Of a stretch of DNA of 64,000 nucleotides, positions 23,348 through 33,403 are shown in pieces; position 1 is the stretch's first letter, and each line of letters begins with the position of its first letter. Origin of the DNA: Posidonia oceanica. Taxonomy: Eukaryota > Streptophyta > Magnoliopsida > Alismatales > Posidoniaceae. The translations under genes were made by a program, and so were the position numbers. Under the pieces are notes generated by a model, which ran no database searches, was not told the DNA's origin, and saw nothing but the letters and a program-made list of their open reading frames with translations. The stretch lies in contig JAZBRS010000059.1 of NCBI GenBank assembly GCA_037176725.1, positions 13,751,001-13,815,000 of the forward strand, in the 5' to 3' direction.

Positions 23348-24090
23348 ATATTTATGTATTCTACCATTTAAATATTTATTATTACTTCAAAGAGCAATCT
23401 ACTAGACTTTTATTTAATGGTTCGAAAAAGAAATAGATGGTTTATTTGTTTTGTTATACTATTTATTTATTCTAATGGAGTTGGACTCCAATAAGCTTAT
23501 TCCTTATAGTGCATATCCTATTGAGGTTGGCAAGATGCCTTGATGAGTTATTATGCATCTGGGATGTATTGTACTTTTGTATGAGGCACATTGTTGATAG
23601 TACCGCAGGAAGGGATCTGGGACCTCATACTACAATAACATGGCTCTGCATTATAGTAGTCTGAGACTACAAGTTATGATAGAGTTGGCACCATCAGGAG
23701 GTCTGGAACTTCATGCCAAAGTGGTATTGGCACTACAATGGTTGGACCATAGGAAGGTTTGGAACCTTATGCCAAGAAATCTGGGATTTCAATAAACTCA
23801 TCCTTGTAGTGTGGAGATGAGACCCCCTCTTATAGGATGTGTAGACTGTCCTGAAAAACACTAGCAGACACCAAGTTTGATACAGAGCATTTATCTTGCC
23901 ATCATATTAAAGAACCAAGGAGACTGTGTGTAGATTAATAGACTGTGAAGGTTGTTGAGTTCAAGACTTAGTCCACTCACATCTTGCAAGAAGTCAATAT
24001 CACAAAGGTAGGATTCAAGCTTATGGGACATCCTAACACTAAGCGTAGTTGTCTCTAAATGGAAACGTTATTTTTGAATTAGTGGAGGAT
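23348..24090 (+). other. copia 3' non-coding region and polypurine tract
   Basis: About 740 bp between the pol end and the 3' LTR, without a gene. The text tggcaagatgcc and several gggaccat or ggaacttcatgcc-like words recur between 23530 and 23790, suggesting short internal duplications. The last ten bases (agtggaggat, 24081-24090) are a purine tract abutting the LTR start. Confidence 0.6.
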
Positions 24091-24191
24091 TATTGGATAA
24101 TCACTCCAAATAATTCAAAAATAATAATAAAAAAATCAGTAATCTAGTGTTTGGTGCTTAAACGTAGGACTGTCAATGATAACGTCTGGTG
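24091..24191 (+). repeat. copia 3' LTR, truncated
   Basis: Begins TATTGGATAATCACTCCAAA. The first 75 bp match the 5' LTR at 9255, including the aatcagtaatcta words. It then diverges into a short tandem duplication (24165-24232) of flank plus hAT end, and the hAT-like element follows. No LTR continuation is seen after 25622. Confidence 0.7.
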
Positions 24192-24199
24192 CTGAAATG

Positions 24200-25622
24200 T
24201 AGGACTGTCAATGGGAACCATTTACCCACTACACTACCCATTACCTACTCTATTTTAGTAGGTATGGATAAAAAAATTACCCAATTATTTAATAGTAGGG
24301 AATGGGTAAAAACAATTTACCCACATCTTTTTGTGGGTAGGGTATGGATATTCCTTTAATTGACAATACCTACATAGACTAATAATATATATTTTTTAAA
24401 TATAAGTTACATCACATAAATAATGATAGTGAATGACAAGATGAATTGCTTAATAGCTAATGAAATTATGAATTGTTTATACTAAGTTAACTTTTTTTTA
24501 CTAAGTTAACATTTAATAATTAAATTTGTAATAGACTGTAAATGGTTCTTATTAGATATATGAACATTGTGGATTTGTATTTTTTGTTTAAAAATCTTAT
24601 TATTATATTATTTTATGATATTTATTTAATTACTATTTATGTTATTAAACTTAATATATATGTGATGTTTACAAGTGATTTCTATTAATTTTAGTTACAT
24701 ATAAGAAGTAAATTATTTATTTAATGTATTGTGAAAATTAGATATATTTTTTCCATTTATTACCCATTTACATGCTATCACCCGCTTATTTTCGTAGGTA
24801 AGAATGGGTATAAGTAAGGTTATTCTTAGCGGATAATATATGAGTATGGGTAAAGATATTGATTAGTGAATAAGGGTTGTTGCAGGCGGGTACAAAAATA
24901 CGACTAATTATAATAGAAACACAAATAATATGTGAAATAGGATCTATGCAGAAAAAAAATTTTCTTGAGAATATAGAGAGATCTTATTTGTGTATGATGA
25001 AAAACTTTCTTTAGAAGACTATATTCGTGCTCCATTGGGGTGTTATCAAACACCGACACTTAAAGCGTTATTCGGCCCCTACAGTGTAGTGAGCTCTACT
25101 CGAACCACTCTCAGGTACCAGCTAGGAAGAGTCGTAATGCGTGCACTCGCAATTGATTACAAAAGAACCATAACGCATTCCTTCTACTCCTCGTAGAGAA
25201 ATAACAGAACTAAACTTCGATCCTCTCAAAGTACACGATTAGTTTCCTTCTCGTCCTCCGAGAAGCCGTACAATCTTCTTTGTCTCGTCCTCTAAAAAGA
25301 TGGAGATCTACGTAGTTTTCCACAAGAATACTCAATCACAAAGATCTCTCTCTCTTTCTACTATGATATCTCATATCATGTGTATATATAGAGAGATGAA
25401 TTTATTCCTCTAAATAAATGGGGAGATATGAGATTATCTCTCCTCCCTTTTAGGCAAGATAATGTAATTATATCTCCTTCCTTTTAGAGAATATAAAATT
25501 TGTGATTAGTATCATGCAGAAAGAGCAACTATCGTGTTTTGTTGTTTTTATTTTGAAATTATTTGAAGTGATTATCCAACAAGGGTGTGGGTAAAGCCTT
25601 ACCCTATCCATTGACAATCTTA
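24200..25622. mobile_element. hAT-like non-autonomous element holding a solo LTR
   Basis: Ends are TAGGACTGTCAATGGG on the left and, in reverse complement, TAAGATTGTCAATGGA on the right. The flanking 8-mers ctgaaatg (24192-24199) and cttaaatg (25623-25630) differ at one base, consistent with a hAT target duplication. Subterminal parts are full of ttaccca/gggtaa words in both orientations. There is no transposase frame. Excluding the nested LTR it is about 730 bp. Confidence 0.75.
24892..25581 (-). repeat. Solo copia LTR nested in the hAT-like element
   Basis: The reverse complement begins TGTTGGATAATCACTTC at 25581 and matches the LTR at 9255-10165 along most of its length, without the motif array. 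It has no internal region. Flanks cgggt (24887-24891) and agggt (25582-25586) are a near-match 5-bp repeat. The left edge is less certain than the right because the terminal CA is not evident. Confidence 0.7.
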
Positions 25623-25630
25623 CTTAAATG

Positions 25631-26389
25631 CCATCGGAAACTCAAGTGAAATATGACATACTTGTGTTTGCAAAAAAAAGAAATATGACATACTTTTCTA
25701 TCTATACATCGTTTGATGGCAACTGCTTTTAAAGTAGAAAAACGTAGATTTGATCTTTGTAAGTGACAATGAGACTTGATGGAATTAGTGTCAAGGCTTT
25801 GAGTCATACAAGTGTTGTTTAAAGCTTAGATATTTAGACAGTAAATATAATTAGGAGTATAAGTTTATGATTATCCATGATAACCATTTTCGAATAAAAA
25901 AGGCAAACAAATAAATAATGGACAAGCTAAGTTAGATGCATGTGTACCTTGCAGGGTATCATAGAAATATGGGTTTAACATGTAAGGTTTCCAAGTAACC
26001 TTGGACTGAGAGAGGTCATTTATTGTCTTAATTCGATGTCATCAAGAAGGAGAAAAAATCAAGTTACACGAGAGAATCCTTGGTGGGATCTGATTATCTG
26101 AATCCCAAGGAGACACTAGTCACATCCGTCATTACCAGTTAATTTCTGCAAGTCCAACAACATATCTAGTGCTTCATATGATCTCGAAGTTCATCACATG
26201 TTCACTGGCTATGAGTAGTTTTGGTGATAGATTTGCGCAAGAATATGCATTCACCGTAAAAAAAAAAACAGTAGTGCAAGAACGGCGTTCATACTAGCCA
26301 CAATGTCATGATACGCATGGAAGAGATTAAAATCATCCAAAACTTATAAAGGCAAATTCCGCAGTTTTCAGATAACCACACACCACAAA
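25631..26389. other. Spacer, no gene seen
   Basis: AT-rich, with short frames only and no recognisable domain. It lies downstream of the CEP gene. Confidence 0.5.
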
Positions 26390-26815
26390 CAGGACACATG
26401 ACAAGAGACGGTCCATCAGTGATTCATGCAACAACCTCATATATCCAGACCATAAACTAGACATGGAAAAGAAAAGTACACTAAAAACATCTTGGAACAT
26501 ATTATTATCAGATTTCTGCATATAGAGAACTACATGACAAGGGACTGTACTTCAGGGATTCATGCATGCAACAAACAACCTTATATACATATAGAGAACT
26601 ACATGACAAGGGACCGTACATCAGGGAGGAGGGATTCATGCATGCAACAAACAACCTTATATCTACATGACAAGGGACTGTACATCAGGGATTCATGCAT
26701 GCAACAAACAACCTTATATCAACATGACAAGGGACTGTACATCAGGGATTCATGCATGCAACAAACAACCTTATATATATCCAGACCTCAAACTTGACAT
26801 TAGAAAAGGAAACAA
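26390..26815. repeat. Tandem repeat downstream of the CEP gene
   Basis: A unit of about 60-80 bp built on acatgacaagggactgtac, atcagggattcatgcatgc and aacaaacaaccttatat recurs at about 26524, 26605, 26663 and 26723. A more diverged first copy is near 26398. The outer copies share the further text ccagacc-aaact-gacat, so the original unit was longer and inner copies expanded later. It lies 60-490 bp past the CEP stop codon, so it may be partly in the 3' untranslated region. Confidence 0.85.
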
Positions 26816-26875
26816 CTCAGTTTTCTGCATATAGTGAATATTATTGATCTGATCAGCTGTTCACCATGATCTAAG

Positions 26876-27130
26876 CTAGCCCTTAGGGTTTGGACGGTTC
26901 CTGTGACCAATGGCCGGGCTGTTTCCCGGAGTAGTAGGAGGAAAAGGATAACCTTTGCTCCCGTGCTTCTTCAGCCTACGAACATGGCAAGCACAGGGAA
27001 GATCCTGCTTGGTCGGAGACGCAACGTTCGTCAGTACTGCTCGGGCATCTGCGGAGATAAAGAGCTGCAGAAGGAGAAAAGCCGTGAGTATAGTTGCACT
27101 CACCGAGACTGTCTTCTTTGGAATGGCCAT
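26876..27130 (-). CDS. C-terminally encoded peptide (CEP) precursor, 84 aa
   Basis: CEPs are secreted plant peptide hormones that act through leucine-rich receptor kinases in root growth and nitrogen signalling (known for the family). Here residues 1-29 form a signal peptide with a hydrophobic core (SATILTAFLLLQLFISADA). A short variable region follows, then one CEP domain at residues 62-76, PFPPTTPGNSPAIGH, against the family pattern xFRPTxPGxSPGxGH. Two usual residues differ: Arg is Pro (position 64) and the second Gly is Ala (position 73). An 8-residue tail ends in PNPKG. The ATG at 27130 was chosen over the in-frame ATG at 27238 because it starts a clean signal peptide and because the TATA box at 27250-27257 would put the transcript start near 27220. 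There are no introns. Hydroxylation of the prolines is expected but not visible. Confidence 0.85.
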   Translation of the reverse strand: MAIPKKTVSVSATILTAFLLLQLFISADARAVLTNVASPTKQDLPCACHVRRLKKHGSKGYPFPPTTPGNSPAIGHRNRPNPKG

Positions 27131-27249
27131 TAAGATGGTAACTAATTGAGATATTGACCGACTATAATTGGAAGAGAGGAATTTGATTTGAAAGAAGAGA
27201 TTGATATATGGAGAAGAGTTGTGTGAAGAGGTGGTCACAGGTCCCCGTT

Positions 27250-27257
27250 CTTATATA
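27250..27257 (-). promoter_or_regulatory. TATA box of the CEP gene
   Basis: The minus strand reads tatataag, about 120 bp before the chosen start codon. A start site about 30 bp downstream gives a leader of roughly 90 nt. Confidence 0.55.
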
Positions 27258-27259
27258 GA

Positions 27260-28867
27260 TAAGTTTCAGTGACTAGTATCTAGTTCCTGTAGAAATAGAG
27301 AGGGAATGGTACCAAAGAGATGAATACAACAGCATTACCGGTATTGTACGCAGTGAAGAATACTCCTCTGGAACATATATACAGGAAGAACCAAGTGATT
27401 CCTACAGTTCCAAGCTTGATGCAAATGCGAACATTAATTTACCAAAGAGTGGGAGATGGGTCCGAGGAGAGCACAATGGTTAAAAACTTAAACATATGAA
27501 AGAGTTATATAGTATATAGAACAACTGACTGGAAACCTTTTCCAATTGCAGAGAAACTGATTAAAACTCTGAGGTGGGATTACCAGATATAGCTACATGA
27601 CAATATGCAAGGTTAACAATGAAACGCTCAGGGCATTGTTGATTAAAGGTGGGTAAGTCTCCTTGATTAGACTAAATAAAGCGTCAAAGGGACTGCTTTG
27701 AGTTTTCTTTCTTCCTACTTTCTTATAACCTTTTGGAAAATGGAGGGTTTTCCAATGTGGTCCGCCGATAAATGTCTCATCGGGCGGCGTTTCCTTTGGA
27801 AAATTTGATACCATCTGTGACGTGAGTTCCATTTTGTTTTGCCTCTTCTTGACTGGTGAGAGATTAATTATCAATAATAAGTAATTTTAAATTTTTTATA
27901 TTCTGTAAATAATTATTTTAGTCTCATTATATATGAGATTTAAGTCGATTATTTCCATTTCTCTTTTCTCCTACTTTTCTTTCCTATTCTTTTCCTAATC
28001 AATCAATCTATTTAACTATAGTAATATATTAAGCCACTATGTTTTTTTCATTAATTGATTATGTCGATTAATTACTTCTCCATCTTAATCACATCAAATG
28101 TTACATCAAGATATTTCAATGACTTAATATCTGATATTTCTCATTGGATAATATAATATTAATTTAAATATATATAAATAACAATTGACATTGGTGTTTT
28201 TTTACACACAAGTAAATATTATTCTTTAGAAGACTCATGCATGTAAAATTTGTAAATAATTTTATATTATTATTTATTCAAGTGAGATTGGATATCCTTT
28301 TACATGTTTTAGGCTCAAAATGAATGCTTAAGTTTATTCTGTAAACACTCGATCATGATGTTGTTTATATATAGATTAGGTTATGTATCTAATTCAAGAA
28401 TTAATAATGGATAATGAGATCTTTCATTTAAAAAGCTTTATCATGAAAGTGTTTGATATTTAATTTGAAAAAGAAATATTTTTATTCTTCACATTTCCTT
28501 TTGTTTTACTCGAAAGAGTCAAAATCTTTTTGTCATTTGTTTTTCAAATTGATTTTATTTAGCTAGCTTTATTTTAGACTTTAATCGATTTTGATCAATT
28601 AGTATTTTTTGTTGCTCTTTTAATTTTAAAAGCTAATTTTTTTTATAATTCTTTCACAATTTATTTTCCTATAATTACAGATTATCTTAATTTCGTAGAG
28701 ACTTGAATTTATTGTGGCTTTATTTTGTTTAGAGTGACTTAGTACATCAAATTTTGTTTTCCTTCACCGCACATGGTCTTTCACTTGTACCATATACTAA
28801 GTGAAAATCCCTATTCTCAAGAAACACCTTTTTCTACATCACATTTGTTTGATATTATTTTATTTTT
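27260..28867. other. AT-rich spacer upstream of the CEP gene
   Basis: No gene supported. A 93-aa minus-strand frame at 27593-27874 has no recognisable domain and no splice context. The part beyond 27900 is very AT-rich. Confidence 0.5.
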
Positions 28868-29125
28868 TCATCACTCCATTAAAGTATTATGTGGAGCTCA
28901 CATCCCTTTCTTTTAATTTGAGCATATATAATCCCTCTATTTAAGTATTTTGTTCAGCTCACATTTCATTCTTTATTCTTAACATAATCTCTTAATTTAA
29001 ATATTATGTGGGACCTACTTTTCCTTCTTTCAATCTTAACATAATCCCATCATTTATGTATTATGTGAGACCCACATCCCTTTAATTTCAACATAATCCC
29101 TCAATTATTATGTGGGGGCTCACAA
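28868..29125. repeat. Degenerate tandem repeat, about 5 units of 55-60 bp
   Basis: Units share ttaagtattatgtgg, then agctcacatccctt or gacccacatccctt, then a cttaacataatccc-like segment. Starts lie near 28880, 28938, 28995, 29052 and 29100. There is no coding potential. Confidence 0.75.
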
Positions 29126-32100
29126 AAAAAAAATCTCCTTTGTTTTAAATTTTAAATTACCACCTTTTAGGAAATTCATTTTTTCTCTCACTATCTAACT
29201 CTCTCTCTTTCTTATTATTATGGTTTTCCTTTAATTTACCTTGACGACAGATTGACAATATTATATATTATATGATTTTTTTAGGATCCTCTCAGTATCT
29301 TCTTTAACTCCCTTTTTTCTATTTTTTATATTATTTTAAGTTTGCTTCCTAAGTTTTCTCTCCTACCTTAAATCAATTTTTTTTTCTCTTTTTCCCTTAT
29401 TTTATTAATCGATTTTTATTACTCTATGATATATTAATTTATTTCTGAACCATTCTCTTTTTTCCTTATTTTGAATATGAATTTTCTTAACTACCTTAAA
29501 TCAATTTTTTCTCTTTTTCCTTAATTTATTGATCTATTTTATTACTCTATGATATATTAATTTTTTCCTAATTATTCTTTTGTTCCTTAATTTGAATTTC
29601 AAATTTATTTTTTCCTAACAATTGGTTACGTATCAAAAAAAGGAAAAAAAAAACTAAAATAAAGTAAAAGAGAAAGAGGGAGAGACCAGTGGAAGGAGAA
29701 GAAGAAGAAGCATTTGCAGTCAATATGCAATTTATTTCTTTTTTGTGTAAGTTCTCTTCTTCTTCTTCTTTTGAATTATTAATCATGAAATATGTAAACT
29801 GATGCACAATTTTTTCTTAATATACTGGTTGTAATTGTTCTATTCTTGCTTTGAGATCTCTCTTTTGCAATTTATTTGATCTAAAAATTTACAATTTTCA
29901 CATCATAAACATGATAGCTCCTGCTTCTATACATGTAGATTTCTCATTCATTTTCCAATGTTCTTCTCCACCAATGTTTTGTCGACATACTTTGGCATAT
30001 ACACCAATCATCATTTTTTTTCTTCTACATTATATTAATAGAACATATGAACTATTGTGATAATTAATGGATACACAAGTTCTCTTCTGATTAAATTTAG
30101 TAAATAATCATTTTTGATGGTTGGGTTGTTTTTTTATTTACTTTGGTTGTGTCAATTTTAAACTATATAAAACAGATGATAATAACATATGATCTGAAGA
30201 TATGTTTTACTTTTAATTATATTAAGTTTTCAACTATTTATTTTATCAATGTTTGTTTTTTTTCACAAGATACACAAATGGAGAATACAAGAACTTGACT
30301 TTTGTTGATTTAAGCATAAAAGGTTTGAAATATTTCCCATTTGAGTTATTTTATGTTTAAATTTTGTTTTTACTTAACACTGACATGTGTATATGATATG
30401 TGATAAATATTTACATGCTATTTAGATTATGTTTGTAATTATCTTATCAATGTTTTTTATATATGTCAACATGTAGTTGGAAAATGCAAATGATGTTGTA
30501 TATAGAGAAGACTAAACCAAGTACGAAGATGCTAACATGATATTATAATTTTTTGTCATTATTGGGAAAGATCTATCATGTTTAACAATTTCTTTGTATT
30601 CAACTTGATGTATATAATTGTTAGCAAATGCATTTAGGATGGATGAATGAAAGAAATATAGGGCAACTAGTACCACTTTTACTCTAGGTTCTTCACGATA
30701 TTATCCAACGTTTGATTATTTTTAACTCCTCAATTTATTTCTCTTTATTTATTAAAAATTATTAATCATGTTTTTATTTTTATTTTTTTTACTTTGACGT
30801 TGTTAATTAATATTTATTTTTTTTATTTTGATGTTGTTGATTAATTTTTTTGTAAGCAAGTGATGATCAATAACATAGGTATGTTTGTAAATTCTAAAAG
30901 TTATTTTTTATTTTTAATGTTATTTTTAAGTAATTTTAATGTTACTAATAATTGTTTATTTTTTACCTTGATTTTGTTGATTAGTGCTTTTTGTAAATAG
31001 GTGATGATCAATAAAATATGTGTATTTTTTAATTCTAAAATTTATTTTTTTATTTTTATGTTGTTTTTAGAAGAATTGTGATATTTTGTTAGTTTTCATT
31101 TTTTATTTTGACGTTTTCTCAAAAGAAATTTTGAATGAGAGGAATAAGAAATATGTATGTTTTAATTCTAAAATTTATTTTTTTGTTTTTATAAATTTTT
31201 TAATTTTTTATATTGATGTTATTGCTTTTAGCATATCATAATCTTCCTCTTCTTCTCTCTATGTCAGATAGGAAGGAAATATCCCATCACAATGGCACAG
31301 GATCACAATTGGTTGTGCATGTAAATGATACTTTTATGGATAATATACATAAACGTGAAGCATACACGTGTCATAATATAGGAAGAGATAATTCTAGAAT
31401 AATTAAGAATAGTGGTGAGTGAAGGTGATCTAGATGTTATTTATTTATGTACATGCACTATTTGCTTGGATGTTCAAAACGTATTCAATATGTAGAAATC
31501 GAGAATGTTTTTTATGCTTGCATACATACTGATGATCAATATTTATGTTAGTGTATTATATACGTAGCACATTTATAAACAAAGTAAGGAGGTGGCATTT
31601 TAGAATAGAAATAGGGTAAGGCTGTTCTAATGTTGTGTGTTCTGTTTATTATTAGAATGCTCTTTAGACTTTTTATAGTTTATGTATTAACTTTATTTTT
31701 CTTCATTATCTGTTGTTATTCAAAGAAATAAAATACTTTCTAGATTGCTTTAAAATGTAATATATGACATTAATAGATACTCATTGACCCTCATGATATC
31801 AAGCATGCATAATATGCAATAAGAGAGTTGACTTAATAGACAATATTGTTATATGCCAAACATGTAATGTCAATGATGTAAATATTAATATGAGGTATTG
31901 TTTCCACCGAAAACATTCATGTCATTTTATAATCTTTTAAATTATTATTTTTTCTCTAGGTTTTTATGTTATGATTTTTCTCTATGTTTTTTAAGTCAGT
32001 ATATTTTTTACTCTGTGATTTTTAGTCATCAAATTCTTTTAAGTTTTACTTGATCTTTATTTTAGTTATGTTTTTTCTCCGTGCAATATTTTTCACTTGT

Positions 32101-33368
32101 ATATACTGTATGAATTCTAAAGTTTTAAAAGCTCAAAGATGGTCGTGTTGTGTAATATATGCCTTCTGCAAACATATGGTTCATGACGTAACAGTGTAAA
32201 AGCACCTTAAACTTGTGATATATGATTGGAATCCGGCCGGCAAGAATTGATTCGAGGAGATGTAATTCATGTGCTATAATATAAGCGATACATAACTTTC
32301 TAGCAAGGGAACATGTGCACATGTAGTAGATCAAAGAACACATAATTAAAGTTTTTTTTTTTTGGAAAGCCCATAATTAAAGTTTTGGTTCGATCAAGCC
32401 TATTCCATGATCAAGGGTAAAAACGATGTAACGATATCATGCAATAGTGCAATGCAAGAGAGAAATCTTTCCGTAGAAATTAAACCCTAGAGCCCAATTT
32501 ACCAAAGAGAGAAGATTGTTACGTACTCTCGCTAGCATAGTCGTAGAACTTTTTCAAATAAGGATAGGACTATTTCAATCCAGAGATCAATCTATGTACA
32601 CAATCTTACACCAAATAATAAGTGTACATGATTGATCATTTTTCCTTCAAATGATATCATCCAACAGTTGAGTTGAAATGTGTAGAATGTGGTATAGATT
32701 TGTCTGTATACAAAAAAAAAAAAAAATCCTTTCTGACCTCACATAGAAACCTACGCTATCTTTGATGATGGTTTTGGTGATTCCTGGGTCTATAAGTCGA
32801 GAGTGGTCAGATTGCCTTCGAATATTAGAGACACATTCAACCCAACCCTTTTTTTTCTCTTTTTTTTTTGGAAAACGAAGCCGAGTAGCAAAGACTCACT
32901 TTATAGTTTAGATTCATCAAGGATGATATCAGAAATCCAATAATATTGACACATACATGGTGATCTTACTTTATAGGATATAAACTAGTATTTTATGCAA
33001 TACCTTTTCTCAAAATGGTGGCCTATTGCTAGTATTGTAACCAACTCCCCACCATGGAATTAAGGACCTGAAACCCTAGTCATCCAATTCTCCAAGAACT
33101 TCCTTTTTGAAGACATGCTCGCATGTCCAGATGACTTTATCCTATGCTTATTATTGTGGCTCAGTCAGATGCCATTAGCAAAGAAGCAATCATGAGCTTG
33201 TTCATTTTTCAAATCATCACAGGTGGTCACACACTCACACTGGTCCTTTGCAAACGTACGTGTTAATACAAAAATATATACATGTTATCACTATGGGGTC
33301 TTGAGATGGTGCGTTGTACCTAGTATGGTACTATGATGTCATGCGATTGTTCTTATAACCCAAAGCTA

Positions 33369-33370
<2 letters not shown>
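29126..33370. other. AT-rich spacer with further local duplications
   Basis: No gene supported. A unit of about 118 bp sharing attactctatgatatattaat is duplicated at about 29400-29590. Related copies of about 150 bp sharing attctaaaatttattttttt and gatgatcaataa are strung along 30800-31200. Short frames such as 31213-31422 and 29851-30060 have no recognisable features. Confidence 0.5.

Positions 33371-33401
<31 letters not shown>
33371..33401. repeat. (AT)n microsatellite
   Basis: An uninterrupted run of alternating a and t of about 31 bp. Confidence 0.95.

Positions 33402-33403
<2 letters not shown>

Larger units (their letters stand above)
9255..24191 (+). mobile_element. Ty1/copia LTR retrotransposon, split by nested insertions
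   Basis: Parts in + orientation: 5' LTR (from 9255), gag end and protease (to 13456), integrase, reverse transcriptase and RNase H (21051-23347), a 3' non-coding region, and the start of a 3' LTR (24091). The two LTR starts match: GTTGGATAATC, a shared caaataatt run and a shared AT-rich stretch ending aatcagtaatcta. A purine tract agtggaggat (24081-24090) precedes the 3' LTR. Foreign pieces inside are a reverse-oriented copia fragment (about 10204-11535) and a complete gypsy element (13457-21050). The 3' LTR is broken by a hAT-like element at 24200. The assignment of 9255-10165 to this element rather than to another copy of the family is probable, not certain. Confidence 0.7.

Noticed and set aside
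26390..26815. CRISPR-like direct repeats
   Set aside because: Units are adjacent, of unequal length and diverged, without unique spacers of constant size, in plant nuclear DNA.
27131..27238. N-terminal extension of the CEP precursor from an upstream in-frame ATG
   Set aside because: It would bury the signal peptide and begin at or before the transcript start predicted from the TATA box.
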